Assembly (NCBI RefSeq): GCF_003313325.1
Contig: NZ_QMHQ01000004.1
Coordinates: 310,001-374,000 of the forward strand
DNA length: 64,000 nt
Direction: 5' to 3'
Source: Pedobacter namyangjuensis
GTDB lineage: Bacteria; Bacteroidota; Bacteroidia; Sphingobacteriales; Sphingobacteriaceae
Made by a program: the position numbers and the translations under genes. Below the pieces are notes generated by a model that worked only from the letters and a program-made list of their open reading frames with translations, had not been told where the DNA came from and made no database searches. Below are positions 9,047-19,259 of this stretch, piece by piece (the first letter of the stretch is position 1; each line of letters opens with the position of its first letter).

Positions 9047-10936
9047 CTATTCTGCGTCTTGAACAGGTTTGTTTTTAACATCCCATGCTTTTTGGATTTC
9101 TTCTGCTTCAGTGTTTCCTTCAAAGTCATGAGGTAAGTTAGAGCTCATCGTTTCAGAGAAAGGAACGGTTTGAGGAATGAAATCATGTTCAGCACCTGGT
9201 TTGCTATAATCATATGGCCAACGGTGAACTGTAGGAATTTCTCCTGGCCAGTTTCCGTGCAAATGCTCAACCGGAGTAGTCCACTCTAAAGTATTTGCTT
9301 CCCAAGGATTTTGAGGAGCTTTTTTACCTCTAAAAATTGAGTAGAAGAAGTTCCATAAGAATGCTACTTGCGCTAATGCGGCAATGATTGCAGCCCATGT
9401 TACAAATACGTTAACGGTTAACCATTTTTGCATAAACTCAAACTCGGTAAATGCATAGTAACGGCGAGGCACACCATCTAACCCTAAAAAGTGAAGAGGG
9501 AAGAATACTAAGTAGGCACAGATGAACGTAAGCCAAAAGTGCAAATATCCTAGTTTAGCACTCATCATTTTACCAAACATTTTAGGGAACCAGTGATAAA
9601 CACCAGCCAACATACCAAAAATAGCTGCAGAACCCATTACCAAGTGGAAGTGGGCAACAACAAAATAAGTATCATGTAAGTTAATATCTAAAGATGCATT
9701 ACCTAAGAAAATACCTGTTAAACCACCTGAGATAAAGAATGAAACCAAACCAATAGCAAATAACATTGCTGGTGTAAATCTGATATTACCTCTCCAAAGT
9801 GTAGCTAAATAGTTAAATGTTTTTACTGCTGATGGTACCGCAATAATTAAAGTAGTGATCATGAATACACCACCTAATAGCGGATTCATACCAGTTACAA
9901 ACATATGGTGACCCCATACAATAAATGATAAAATTGTAATACCAATCAAAGAATAGATCATCGCATGGTAACCGAAAATTGGTTTTCTAGAGTTTACCGA
10001 AATAACCTCTGATGAAATACCTAAAGCTGGCATAATTACAATATATACCTCTGGGTGACCTAAGAACCAGAATAAGTGTTGCCATAAAATCGGAGAACCA
10101 CCTTCATTAGGTAAAATCTCTGTTCCGATAACAATATCAGACAAATAAAAACTTGTACCTGCGCTACGGTCGAAAACCAAAAGTACCACACCAGCAACTA
10201 ATACTGGGAATGATAAAATACCCAAAATTGCAGTTAAGAAGAATGCCCATATAGTTAAAGGCATTTTCCAAAGGTCCATACCTTTTGTACGCATGTTTAA
10301 AACTGTACTAACATAGTTGATACCACCCATTAATGATGAAGCAACAAAAAGCACCATACTTACCAACCACAACGTCATACCTAAACCCGAACCAGGAATA
10401 GCTTTTGGAATAGATGATAGCGGAGGATAAATTGTCCAACCAGCACTTGCAGGACCAGTTTGTACAAAGAATGAACCCATCATGATAACACATGCCGTAA
10501 AGAAGAACCAGTACGAAAGCATGTTTAAGAATGGCGATGCCATATCTCTAGCTCCAATTTGTAAAGGAATAAGTAAGTTACTAAAAGTACCACTTAAACC
10601 TGCTGTTAATACAAAGAATACCATTATAGTACCATGTATGGTAACTAGCGCTAGATAAAAATCGGGTCTTATTCTTCCGCCTTCAGCCCATTTACCTAAA
10701 AATGTTTCTAAAAGTGGGAAACTTTGATCAGGCCAAGCTAATTGTAACCTGAACAAAATTGATAGTACCATCGCAATAACTGCCATAATAATACCAGTTA
10801 TTAAAAACTGCTTGGCAATCATTTTATGATCTTGACTAAAAATATACTTAGTTAAGAACGTCTCATGGTGATGACCATGTGAGTGATCGTCATGGTTATC
10901 GTGGTGGTGTGTATCTTGTAGTGATATAGTTGACAT
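9047..10936 (-). CDS. ctaD: Cytochrome c oxidase subunit I
   Basis: Catalytic subunit (629 residues) of an aa3/caa3-type heme-copper oxidase; it reduces oxygen at the heme a3-CuB centre and pumps protons. Twelve or more helices are present. Active-site signatures are WFLGHPEVYIVIMPALG (CuB His and cross-linked Tyr), IVWGHHMFVTGM (two CuB His) and HDTYFVVAHFHLVMG (heme ligands), placing it in the A-type family. The first 25 residues are very rich in His and Asp (THHHDNHDDHSHGHHH), and the C-terminus carries a hydrophilic extension of about 90 residues. The start gives a normal Bacteroidota N-terminus. It follows subunit II by 21 bases. Confidence 0.97.
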   Translation of the reverse strand: MSTISLQDTHHHDNHDDHSHGHHHETFLTKYIFSQDHKMIAKQFLITGIIMAVIAMVLSILFRLQLAWPDQSFPLLETFLGKWAEGGRIRPDFYLALVTIHGTIMVFFVLTAGLSGTFSNLLIPLQIGARDMASPFLNMLSYWFFFTACVIMMGSFFVQTGPASAGWTIYPPLSSIPKAIPGSGLGMTLWLVSMVLFVASSLMGGINYVSTVLNMRTKGMDLWKMPLTIWAFFLTAILGILSFPVLVAGVVLLVFDRSAGTSFYLSDIVIGTEILPNEGGSPILWQHLFWFLGHPEVYIVIMPALGISSEVISVNSRKPIFGYHAMIYSLIGITILSFIVWGHHMFVTGMNPLLGGVFMITTLIIAVPSAVKTFNYLATLWRGNIRFTPAMLFAIGLVSFFISGGLTGIFLGNASLDINLHDTYFVVAHFHLVMGSAAIFGMLAGVYHWFPKMFGKMMSAKLGYLHFWLTFICAYLVFFPLHFLGLDGVPRRYYAFTEFEFMQKWLTVNVFVTWAAIIAALAQVAFLWNFFYSIFRGKKAPQNPWEANTLEWTTPVEHLHGNWPGEIPTVHRWPYDYSKPGAEHDFIPQTVPFSETMSSNLPHDFEGNTEAEEIQKAWDVKNKPVQDAE

Positions 10937-10957
10937 AATAAGGGTTTTCCAGTATTA

Positions 10958-12193
10958 TTATTTTTTTAATGCTATTTGGTTAGTTTGTGCTACAGTATCT
11001 TTTGCAGTAGTATCAGCTACAGCGGGAGCTGCAGTGGTAGGTTCGGCAATTACAGGTAACTTAAACTCTTTTCTTAAATCGTTTGTTAAATAAGTAGTTT
11101 GTTTAGCTATCCACTCATCATATTCTGCTTGAGACACAACCCTAACTAGCTTCTGCATGTTATAGTGGTTAGTACCACAAATTTTAGCACATAGTAATAA
11201 ATAGTTAAACTTCGGATCGTTAGTCTTCACCTTCATTTCCTCTGTGGTAATTGTTGGTGTAAACTCGAAGTAAGAAGTCATACCCGGTACGGTATTTAAT
11301 TGCACTCTAAAGTGAGGCATATAAAAACTGTGCAAAATATCCTTACTTGTTAAAGTAAAACGAACTGGTTTGTTAACAGGCAACACAATTTCATCAGCTA
11401 CCTGGTCATCTAAAGTATTTTTATCTGTAAAGTCGATACCTAAAGCATTGATAGAAGTAATCAATTTATAATTTTTCTTACCTACAACACCATCCGCTCC
11501 TGGATAACGAATATCCCATTGGAACTGAGAAGAAGTTACTTCTATACTGATAGGCTTGTTGTTAGGATCTTCAATTTTATAAAAAATAGATCTCCAAGTT
11601 AAAAAACCATAAAGTACTAAAACCGTTAAAACTAAAGCTGGAATTACAGTCCAAATACGCTCTAAAGCATTGTTGTGTGGATAATAGTATGCTTTTCTTT
11701 TACCATTACTTTTGTAGAAATAAGCAAAACACATTAAAACAATGTGCGTTACAATAAACACTATGGTAGTAAGTATCAACGTGATGTTAAACATCTGGTC
11801 AATTTTCTTACCATGCTCAGATGCAGCTTCTGGCAAAATCATCTCCCCATGAACTGTATATTCCCAGTAAACACCATATATACCTACAACCAAAAAGGCT
11901 GCGAATAATACACCGTTTACAGTATTCCAGTTAATGCCTTCAGGTTTACCCTCTGTTTCGCGTGTTAGCTCGTAAACCTTTAACGCTTTTCCAACTATTG
12001 CGATAAACAAACACAACAACAAGAACAACAATACATAGAATAAAGTCGTTTTGTAAATCGCACCCATATCTACAGGCTTAGCTGAAGCGGCAGCGGCTGC
12101 TTCTTGAGCAAACGCACTAGTATTTGCAAAAACAGTAAGAATTACTGCTAAAGCCGCCGTTGTTTTATTACTTATTAATTTTTTTAAACTCAT
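10958..12193 (-). CDS. ctaC: Cytochrome c oxidase subunit II
   Basis: 411-residue CuA subunit that accepts electrons from the cytochrome c domain of complex III. It has a signal peptide (1-29, ending SAFAQ), three hydrophobic segments instead of the usual two, and a periplasmic cupredoxin domain from about residue 220. CuA ligands are in ILHSFYMPHFRVQLNTVPGM and CAKICGTNHYNM (CxxxC, His, Met). No CxxCH is present, so there is no fused cytochrome c domain. The tail is rich in Ala, Thr and Pro. It lies between actF and ctaD; supercomplex formation with complex III is known in Flavobacterium johnsoniae and is plausible here. Confidence 0.96.
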   Translation of the reverse strand: MSLKKLISNKTTAALAVILTVFANTSAFAQEAAAAASAKPVDMGAIYKTTLFYVLLFLLLCLFIAIVGKALKVYELTRETEGKPEGINWNTVNGVLFAAFLVVGIYGVYWEYTVHGEMILPEAASEHGKKIDQMFNITLILTTIVFIVTHIVLMCFAYFYKSNGKRKAYYYPHNNALERIWTVIPALVLTVLVLYGFLTWRSIFYKIEDPNNKPISIEVTSSQFQWDIRYPGADGVVGKKNYKLITSINALGIDFTDKNTLDDQVADEIVLPVNKPVRFTLTSKDILHSFYMPHFRVQLNTVPGMTSYFEFTPTITTEEMKVKTNDPKFNYLLLCAKICGTNHYNMQKLVRVVSQAEYDEWIAKQTTYLTNDLRKEFKLPVIAEPTTAAPAVADTTAKDTVAQTNQIALKK

Positions 12194-12249
12194 TTTCTTA
12201 AAATAGTACGATGTACTTTTCTATTAATTTATATGTGTTAGAATCTATC

Positions 12250-13473
12250 CTACAAATGATGATTTAAACTTTCTTGTAAAAACGGGTGGTTTTTAGCAAC
12301 CAAAGGTTTTTTACTTAGTGCGCTTAATACTGCAAAGGTAAACAAACCTACGAAACCTAATGCAGTACCTATTTCGATAATACCAAATCCGCTACCGCTT
12401 TTAGTGCCAAACTCAAAAATACCTGGCATAATCATTTGGTAGTAATCAACCCAATGGCCACACAATACTACTATTGATACGGTTAACAAAATAGTTTCAC
12501 TTCTCTTGTTGTCTCTGTCCATTAACAATAATAATGGGGTAAGGAAGTTAAGTACTAAGTTCAAGTAGAACCAGAACTCGTAACCGTTAAAACGTTTGTA
12601 GAAATAAACAGTTTCCTCAGACATGTTAGCATAGTAGATTAGCAAAAATTGAGCGAACCATACATATGTCCAAAAGATAGAGAAACCGAATATAAACTGT
12701 CCAAGGTTATGTAAATGGCTATTGTTAACCCAGCTCATGTAACCAGCTCTTCTCAATAGAATAATGATCACAGCAATAGCCGCTAAACAACTTACCCACA
12801 TTGCAGCAAAGTTATACCAACCAAACATAGTTGAGAACCAGTGTGCTTCTAACGACATAATTGTATCGAAAGCAAAAATTGGTGTAGTAAAGCCATAAAT
12901 TACTAAGAATATACAAGCGTTTTTAAAGCTCTTACGATAGTAATTTAAACCACCTTGCAAATCTTCGTTATAAGACCATTGGCCAAATTTAACTGCGAAG
13001 AAGCTGTAAATACCTAAAAATACTACTTGGCGACCCATAAAAAATGGGATATTCAAGAATGCAGATTTACCTGCAATTAATTTATCATATTTTGGTCCGT
13101 TCTCTACCAATAACTCTGGATCAGCCCAATGGTGATATAAATTATGTGTAAATAAACCTAAACCGATTACAACCAATAAGATTACAACCGCAATTGGCAA
13201 TACTCTGGCCATTGCTTGTGGTACACGTAAAATAGAAGCAGACCAACCTGCTTGTGCTACATATTGAACGGCTAAAAAGAAAGCCCCAGACATACATACA
13301 CATGCGAAATAGTATGCCATTAGTAACAAGTTAGCAAAAGTACGCTCTTGAGCGCCACTAAAGAAACCGTAAGCAATTGCACCGATACCTAAAACGATAC
13401 CTACAATACTTAAAGTTTTTGCCTTCCCTGTAAACTCAAATTGTTCACTTAAATTATAATGATGAGTTCCCAT
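12250..13473 (-). CDS. actF: Alternative complex III subunit ActF
   Basis: 407-residue integral membrane protein with about ten helices, an ActC/NrfD-related subunit of the quinol:cytochrome c/oxidase oxidoreductase. Recognisable parts are LYHHWADPELLVENGPKYDK and the histidine-bearing helix near LEAHWFSTMFGWYNFAAMWV. ActF is structural and lacks redox cofactors; with ActC it forms the membrane arm. It lies 14 bases after actE and 56 bases before ctaC, showing that complex III and oxidase are made together. Confidence 0.94.
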   Translation of the reverse strand: MGTHHYNLSEQFEFTGKAKTLSIVGIVLGIGAIAYGFFSGAQERTFANLLLMAYYFACVCMSGAFFLAVQYVAQAGWSASILRVPQAMARVLPIAVVILLVVIGLGLFTHNLYHHWADPELLVENGPKYDKLIAGKSAFLNIPFFMGRQVVFLGIYSFFAVKFGQWSYNEDLQGGLNYYRKSFKNACIFLVIYGFTTPIFAFDTIMSLEAHWFSTMFGWYNFAAMWVSCLAAIAVIIILLRRAGYMSWVNNSHLHNLGQFIFGFSIFWTYVWFAQFLLIYYANMSEETVYFYKRFNGYEFWFYLNLVLNFLTPLLLLMDRDNKRSETILLTVSIVVLCGHWVDYYQMIMPGIFEFGTKSGSGFGIIEIGTALGFVGLFTFAVLSALSKKPLVAKNHPFLQESLNHHL

Positions 13474-13487
13474 TTATATCTGTTTTC

Positions 13488-14075
13488 TTATTGTACTTTT
13501 TGTAATTGTTGAACATACATTACCACTTTCCATCTTTCGTCTGGCGTAAGTTGCGATGCGTGAGATCCCATTGCATTTAAACCGTACACAATTGTGTGAT
13601 AAATTTTACCAGCAGGCATAGTTGCCATTGCACCACCTCTAGATGATACAGCATCTGCGCCGTGATAAGCTGGAACACCAGAGATACCTTTATCTAGTTT
13701 AACGATATGGCCTTGACCATCTCCTTTTTCGCCGTGGCAAGGTGCACAAAACACGGTGTAAAAGTGTTTACCTTCCACTAGGTTTTTCTCTGTTAACTGT
13801 AATGGGTTAACTAATGCTGCAGAAGCTTCGTAACCTTCTTTAGTGTTAGCATATTCGTATTTTACAAAACCAATCGGGTCTGTATTTGCTGGTGGAGTTT
13901 GTGCAGTTGCACCGTTCGCAAAATTTTTGTTTGGCTGATCTTGATTGTAAGCAATTGGATCATACATATTTCTTGCGTACTCTAAACCAGTACTTCTTTT
14001 GTCTCTACAAGCTGAAAGCATAACTACAGCTGTTAGCATTAAAAATGCTGCGTAAACTATAGATTTCTTATTCAT
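13488..14075 (-). CDS. actE: Alternative complex III subunit ActE (monoheme cytochrome c)
   Basis: Lipoprotein cytochrome c with one CxxCH (CAPCHGEKGDG, about residue 110 from this start) and a C-terminal Met region (GLNAMGSHASQLTPDERW). It passes electrons from ActA toward the oxidase. The open frame extends to an ATG at 14096, but MNKKSIVYAAFLML at 14075 gives a proper lipoprotein signal ending in LSAC and overlaps actD by only 8 bases instead of 29, so I choose 14075. It is co-directional with actD and actF. Confidence 0.93.
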   Translation of the reverse strand: MNKKSIVYAAFLMLTAVVMLSACRDKRSTGLEYARNMYDPIAYNQDQPNKNFANGATAQTPPANTDPIGFVKYEYANTKEGYEASAALVNPLQLTEKNLVEGKHFYTVFCAPCHGEKGDGQGHIVKLDKGISGVPAYHGADAVSSRGGAMATMPAGKIYHTIVYGLNAMGSHASQLTPDERWKVVMYVQQLQKVQ

Positions 14076-14604
14076 AGCTAATATACTTCCTTTCATTATG
14101 CTTAACTTCTAAAGCGCCCGCACCTTTTAATAGTTCGTCAATTTTAGTGTGATCTGTATTTTCCTTCGCATCAACTGCAATGATAAAACGATCATCTGTA
14201 GCTCTAAGATCCATCACCCTTGGCGCTCTTCCTGGGAAAAGGTGGGTTGATGCGTAGTAAGATCCTACTAGACCAAAAGCACAAAACAAAATCGTTAACT
14301 CGAATGTAATTGGAATAAAATCTGGTAAAGCAAAGTGGGTTTTACCACCAATGTTTACTGGCCAGTCTACCGCAGTAGCTAAGTAAACACCTGTTAACAT
14401 GGTAATTGTTCCGGTGATACCGAAAAAGAACGCTGCTATGTCTAACCTAGATCTTTTAACCCCTAATTTTGCTTCGATGCCGTGGATAGGCATAGGCGTA
14501 TAAACATCATGTATTTTGATGTTGTTCTCCTGTAACTTTTCGATGCCATGCATCATTTCGTCAGGATCGCCAAAACTGCCTAAAATATATTTGATATTAC
14601 TCAT
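14068..14604 (-). CDS. actD: Alternative complex III subunit ActD (DUF3341)
   Basis: 178-residue DUF3341 protein with a cytoplasmic N-terminal domain (1-55, SNIKYILGSFGDPDEMMHG), two membrane helices (about 57-80 and 95-120) and a C-terminal cytoplasmic domain. ActD is a structural subunit without known cofactors. The gene starts 3 bases after the actC stop and overlaps actE, so translation is probably coupled. Confidence 0.93.
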   Translation of the reverse strand: MSNIKYILGSFGDPDEMMHGIEKLQENNIKIHDVYTPMPIHGIEAKLGVKRSRLDIAAFFFGITGTITMLTGVYLATAVDWPVNIGGKTHFALPDFIPITFELTILFCAFGLVGSYYASTHLFPGRAPRVMDLRATDDRFIIAVDAKENTDHTKIDELLKGAGALEVKHNERKYISYE

Positions 14605-14606
14605 TG

Positions 14607-16079
14607 TTATATTTTTGCGTATTCTTCTTGTTTAACACTATCAAACTTTTCTAAAGACTCTACATATTCTGCAACTTGTTCTTTATCCAAGTGACCTTCT
14701 TTGATCAATTCTAATTTAGCTTGCTCACTAGCACCTTTCAATAATAATTTAACCTCTGCTATCGCGATTGATGGCAACACTCTTAAGAATAATAAGAATA
14801 AGGTAAAGAATACACCGATAGAGCCTACAAACACACCAACGTCAACCCATGATGGTGTAAACATTGTCCAACTTGATGGTAAATAATCGCGGTGTAACGA
14901 GGTAACGATAATTACGAAACGCTCAAACCACATACCGATGTTTACTACGATTGACAAAATCCAAGTGGCTGCAATGCTTGTACGAATTTTCTTAAACCAT
15001 AACAGTTGAGGAGAAATTACGTTACAAGTCATCATCATCCAATATGCCCACCAGTAAGGTCCGGTAGCACGGTTAATGAAAGCATATTGCTCATATTCAG
15101 AACCCGAATACCAAGCGATGAAGAACTCAGTTAAATAAGCCACACCTACAATTGATCCTGTTAAGATAATAATCTTATTCATCGATTCGATGTGGAACAT
15201 AGTGATGTAGTTTTCCAGACCCAATACCTTACGTACAACCAATAATAAGGTTAATACCATCGCGAAGCCTGAGAAAATTGCTCCAGCAACGAAGTACGGA
15301 GGAAAGATCGTGGTATGCCATCCCGGAATTACCGAAGTTGCAAAGTCCATTGATACAATGGTGTGTACAGAAAGTACAAGTGGTGTAGAGATACCTGCTA
15401 AAATTAATGATACCGCCTCGAAACGTTGCCAAGTTTTTACGTTACCGTTCCATCCGAAAGAAAGAACCGTATAAACTTTTTTACGCATACCTGCTGCTCT
15501 ATCTCTAATTGTTGCAATATCTGGTAATAAACCTGTGTACCAAAATAATAATGATACAGAGAAATAAGTAGAGATTGCAAACATATCCCAAACTAATGGA
15601 GAGTTAAAGTTTACCCAAAGTGAACCAAATTGATTTGGTAGAGGTAATACCCAATAAGCTAACCAAGGACGCCCCATGTGAGAAACAACATACGTTGCTG
15701 CACAAATTACGGCGAAAATTGTCATCGCCTCTGCGGAACGGTTAATAGAGTTACGCCAATTCTGACGGAAGAGTAATAATACTGCCGAAATCAGTGTTCC
15801 AGCGTGACCAATACCTACCCACCATACGAAACCGGTGATATCCCAAGCCCATCCAACTGTTTTGTTTAAGCCCCAAGCTCCGATACCAAACCAGAACGTG
15901 TAACCTACAGAAACTATCCAAAGTGTAGCACCACAAAGTGCTACGATAAATCCGATCCACCAAGCTTTGTTTGGCTTGTTTTCTACCGGTAGTAAAATCT
16001 CATCCGTAATTTGCGCATACGTAATGTCTTTACCGGTAATTAATGGTTCTCTTAAAATTGATTCGTTATGTCCTGACAT
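14607..16079 (-). CDS. actC: Alternative complex III subunit ActC (NrfD/PsrC-like quinol site)
   Basis: 490-residue polytopic membrane protein of the NrfD/PsrC family with about ten helices; the quinol-oxidising site of the complex lies in this subunit and at its ActB interface. Typical stretches are GFVWWVGIGHAGTLISAVLL near the N-terminus and GPYWWAYWMMMTCNVISPQL later. A hydrophilic C-terminal tail of about 45 residues is rich in Glu and Lys. It lies 24 bases after actB and 3 bases before actD. Confidence 0.95.
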   Translation of the reverse strand: MSGHNESILREPLITGKDITYAQITDEILLPVENKPNKAWWIGFIVALCGATLWIVSVGYTFWFGIGAWGLNKTVGWAWDITGFVWWVGIGHAGTLISAVLLLFRQNWRNSINRSAEAMTIFAVICAATYVVSHMGRPWLAYWVLPLPNQFGSLWVNFNSPLVWDMFAISTYFSVSLLFWYTGLLPDIATIRDRAAGMRKKVYTVLSFGWNGNVKTWQRFEAVSLILAGISTPLVLSVHTIVSMDFATSVIPGWHTTIFPPYFVAGAIFSGFAMVLTLLLVVRKVLGLENYITMFHIESMNKIIILTGSIVGVAYLTEFFIAWYSGSEYEQYAFINRATGPYWWAYWMMMTCNVISPQLLWFKKIRTSIAATWILSIVVNIGMWFERFVIIVTSLHRDYLPSSWTMFTPSWVDVGVFVGSIGVFFTLFLLFLRVLPSIAIAEVKLLLKGASEQAKLELIKEGHLDKEQVAEYVESLEKFDSVKQEEYAKI

Positions 16080-16102
16080 AATTTATATTGCTAAGTATGC
16101 GC

Positions 16103-19100
16103 TTACGCGTGTACTTCTTTAGTTTCTGAATCTATATTTCTAATTTTTGTCATGTAACCGATACCTGGTTCTACGTTGATTTCTTCTAAAACGTAGTAGG
16201 TACGCTCGCTACGCAATGCTTTTGAAACCTCCGAGTTTGGATCGTTTTTATCACCGAAGATGATTGCATTTGCAGAACAAGCTTGTTGACAAGCCATTTT
16301 AATATCGCCATCTTTTAATGGACGTTTCTCTAATTTGGCAGTTAATTTACCAGCTTGAATACGTTGGATACACATAGAACATTTCTCCATTACACCACGA
16401 GAACGTGTAGTAACATCAGGGTTTAGTACTAATTGAGTAAACTCGTTATTTAAGTAGTTATCGAAACGTGAATCATTCCAGTAGTTAAACCAGTTGAAAC
16501 GACGAACTTTGTATGGACAGTTATTTGCACAGTAACGTGTACCAACGCAACGGTTGTAAGCCATGTGGTTTAAACCATCTGATGAGTGTACTGTTGCCAA
16601 TACCGGACAAACTGTTTCACAAGGTGCGTGGTCACAGTGTTGACACATCATTGGTTGGTGAACTACAGATACATTGTTCATTTGGTTCTCTTCCAAGTGC
16701 GCAATTTCTTTCTCTTTAGTTACCGCGTTTATGCTACTAGCTTCGTGACCGCCATGGCCAGCCTCTGCATGTGCTCCTGGCTCTTGGTTGTAGCTATAGT
16801 AGCGATCGATACGTAACCAGTGCATTTCACGACGCTTTCTTACTTCGTCTTTACCTACTACCGGAATGTTATTTTCTACGTTACAAGCTACGATACAAGA
16901 TCCACAACCAGTACAAGCATTCAAATCGATTGCCATTACCCAGTTGTTACCTACCATTTCATGCTTATCGGTAGTCCACAAATCATAAACTTTATGTTTA
17001 TGGTGGTTACCAGAACCTGCAGCAGGATCTTTTAAGTAATCTTTTAAAGTTGTTTCGCGAATGATATTTCTACCTTCGAAAGAATAGTGAGTTTGCGTTT
17101 GTGCTAACTCTTCTCTACCACCAGTTGCCGAAACAGTAACTGTTGTAGCATATTTTAAAGTACCGTTGCTTACAGTTACAAAAGGGAACGCATTTTTACC
17201 TACGTTATCACCTGCTTTACCAACTTTCGTACGTCCATAACCTAAAGCGATAGATGCTGTACCCATTGCTTGACCTGGCTGAACCAAAATTGGCAACTCG
17301 ATACTATAACCGTTCTCACCTTTTACCGTTAAGATATCAAACTCTTTCAAGCCTAAGTTACTAACTTGTTTTGGCGCAAGGGCGATGTAGTTATCCCAAG
17401 TCACTTTAGAAACTGGATCTGGTAACTCTTGTAAGAATGCGTTGTTTGCATGTTTACCATCACGCATCGGAATGCTTTCGTAAACTTGTAATTCTAGAGC
17501 ATCTTTACCGTTAGCTTTCGCAAATGCTTTGCTACCATTGACAATAGCCGAAGCTACATCGCCTAAAGATAAACCGAAAGTATACGCACCTGCAGTTTTT
17601 GCTGTTGCAGTTACTACACCTAATTGCAATACTTCGTTCCAAGTTTTACCAACCGTTGGTAAAATGTTTTTCTCCCAGTTGTTACGCACGTACTGATAGT
17701 AATCTTGTACGGCATTATCAGACCAGATTAATAAACTTTGTTCTGCTTGACGAGAGTTGAAAACTGGATTGATGGTTGGCTGTACGATTGAATAATATCC
17801 TTCGTAAGTATTTGCATCACCCCAAGATTCTAAATAGTTTGGTGTAATTGCAACGGCATCACAGTTATCAGATGTTTCATCTACTCTATCAGAGAATGAA
17901 ATTTTTGTTGGCACTTTAGCTAATGCTTCAGCAAATGCTTTACCATTAACCGAATCGTAAACAGGATTACTGTTTAAGAAGAAAATTGCACCAACTTCGT
18001 TTCTGTTAATTTCGTTAATTAATTCAGCAAACTCTTGATCGTTACCTTCGTAACGTTTGTTCGGGTTGTCTAAATCAATTGTAGTACCGTAACTACCGAT
18101 GGCAACGTTTATAGCGTTTACTAAAGTTTGTGTAGCAACATCATTAGAACCTGCAACTACCAAGGCCTTACCTTTGTTCTGCAATAATTCTTTAGCTACT
18201 AATTTTAAAGCTTTAGCAGCAGTTGTGTTGTTACCCAAAGTACCACCTGGCAAATTGTTACCGGTAAGTTCGTTATATAAGGTAATTAAAGCCGGACCTT
18301 CTTCAGATAATTTTACCGTAATACGAGTATCTGCGTTAGTTCCAGTTAAGCTCATGCCAGCTTCAAATTGGAAGTGGCGAGACATTTTACCTTTTTCTAA
18401 AGATTTGTAGTTTCTATTAGATACATACTGAGATGTAAATTCCTCACCGCTAATCCAAGTTCCCAAGAAATCAGCCGCGAAACTTACAATTAAGTCTGCT
18501 TTATCAAAATTGTACTTAGGTACCACTGCTTTACCGAAACTATTTCCGTTAGCTTTAATAATACCAGTGTATGAAACTGCATCATACTGTACATTTTTGG
18601 TGGTTGGATATTTTGCTGTAAAATCTGCCACCACTGCTTTTGCAGAAGGGCTATTTAAACTAGACGATACAATGCGGATCTTTTTACCAGACGCTTGTAC
18701 TTTATTTAATTCTCCTTTTACAAATGCATCTAACTCAGTCCAAGTTGTTTCTTCCTTTTTAAGTAAAGGAGATTTTAACTTAGAAACATCATAAAGATCT
18801 AAAACCGAAGCTTGTGCTTGAGCATCTGTACCATTGTTAAATACACCTGCATTTGGGTTAGCCTCAATTTTAATCGGGCGACCAACTACTGTTTTAACCA
18901 ATACACTATTACCATTAAAGGTAGAAGTATAAAAGTTAGGGATACCTGGAACAACCTCTTCTGGACGAACTAAGTAAGGAATTGATTTGTGTACAGGTGC
19001 TTTCTGACAAGCGGCTAAAGTAACTGCTCCTAATCCAAAACCTAATGCCTTTAAAAAGTCACGGCGTGGGGTAACGGTACTTAAACCTGCTTCACTTAAA

Positions 19101-19210
19101 ACATCTTCTATTGGAAGTGGCTCTGCAAATTCGTTTTTGTTGTTTTCAACAAAATCGGGAGTGCTGTTGTACTCCTCTAAGCCTTTCCAGTATTTTTTAT
19201 TGCTTTCCAT
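16103..19210 (-). CDS. actB: Alternative complex III subunit ActB (molybdopterin-like and Fe-S domains)
   Basis: 1035-residue periplasmic Tat substrate. The twin-arginine motif TPRRDFLKALGFGLG (Arg49-Arg50) follows an unusually long pre-region and ends in a lipobox-like AACQ (Cys68). Residues about 80-730 resemble a molybdopterin oxidoreductase that, in this family, has no Mo cofactor. The C-terminal part is a ferredoxin-type module with cysteine groups near residues 764 (CTGCGSCIVAC), 857 (CQHCDHAPCETVCP), 885 (CVGTRYCANNCP), 943 (CSMC) and 973 (CQQAC), matching four Fe-S clusters. A His-rich insertion (GAHAEAGHGGHE) lies between the first two groups. It relays electrons from the ActC quinol site to ActA. 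Confidence 0.96.
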   Translation of the reverse strand: MESNKKYWKGLEEYNSTPDFVENNKNEFAEPLPIEDVLSEAGLSTVTPRRDFLKALGFGLGAVTLAACQKAPVHKSIPYLVRPEEVVPGIPNFYTSTFNGNSVLVKTVVGRPIKIEANPNAGVFNNGTDAQAQASVLDLYDVSKLKSPLLKKEETTWTELDAFVKGELNKVQASGKKIRIVSSSLNSPSAKAVVADFTAKYPTTKNVQYDAVSYTGIIKANGNSFGKAVVPKYNFDKADLIVSFAADFLGTWISGEEFTSQYVSNRNYKSLEKGKMSRHFQFEAGMSLTGTNADTRITVKLSEEGPALITLYNELTGNNLPGGTLGNNTTAAKALKLVAKELLQNKGKALVVAGSNDVATQTLVNAINVAIGSYGTTIDLDNPNKRYEGNDQEFAELINEINRNEVGAIFFLNSNPVYDSVNGKAFAEALAKVPTKISFSDRVDETSDNCDAVAITPNYLESWGDANTYEGYYSIVQPTINPVFNSRQAEQSLLIWSDNAVQDYYQYVRNNWEKNILPTVGKTWNEVLQLGVVTATAKTAGAYTFGLSLGDVASAIVNGSKAFAKANGKDALELQVYESIPMRDGKHANNAFLQELPDPVSKVTWDNYIALAPKQVSNLGLKEFDILTVKGENGYSIELPILVQPGQAMGTASIALGYGRTKVGKAGDNVGKNAFPFVTVSNGTLKYATTVTVSATGGREELAQTQTHYSFEGRNIIRETTLKDYLKDPAAGSGNHHKHKVYDLWTTDKHEMVGNNWVMAIDLNACTGCGSCIVACNVENNIPVVGKDEVRKRREMHWLRIDRYYSYNQEPGAHAEAGHGGHEASSINAVTKEKEIAHLEENQMNNVSVVHQPMMCQHCDHAPCETVCPVLATVHSSDGLNHMAYNRCVGTRYCANNCPYKVRRFNWFNYWNDSRFDNYLNNEFTQLVLNPDVTTRSRGVMEKCSMCIQRIQAGKLTAKLEKRPLKDGDIKMACQQACSANAIIFGDKNDPNSEVSKALRSERTYYVLEEINVEPGIGYMTKIRNIDSETKEVHA

Positions 19211-19259
19211 TTAAGCTATATTACTGTTTATCGAACGTTCTTTTACTAAACTCTATTAA

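Noticed and set aside
16513..17035. Several overlapping plus-strand frames of 67-76 residues inside actB
   Set aside because: They are opposite-strand shadows of a well-supported gene, lack domains and start signals, and overlap one another.
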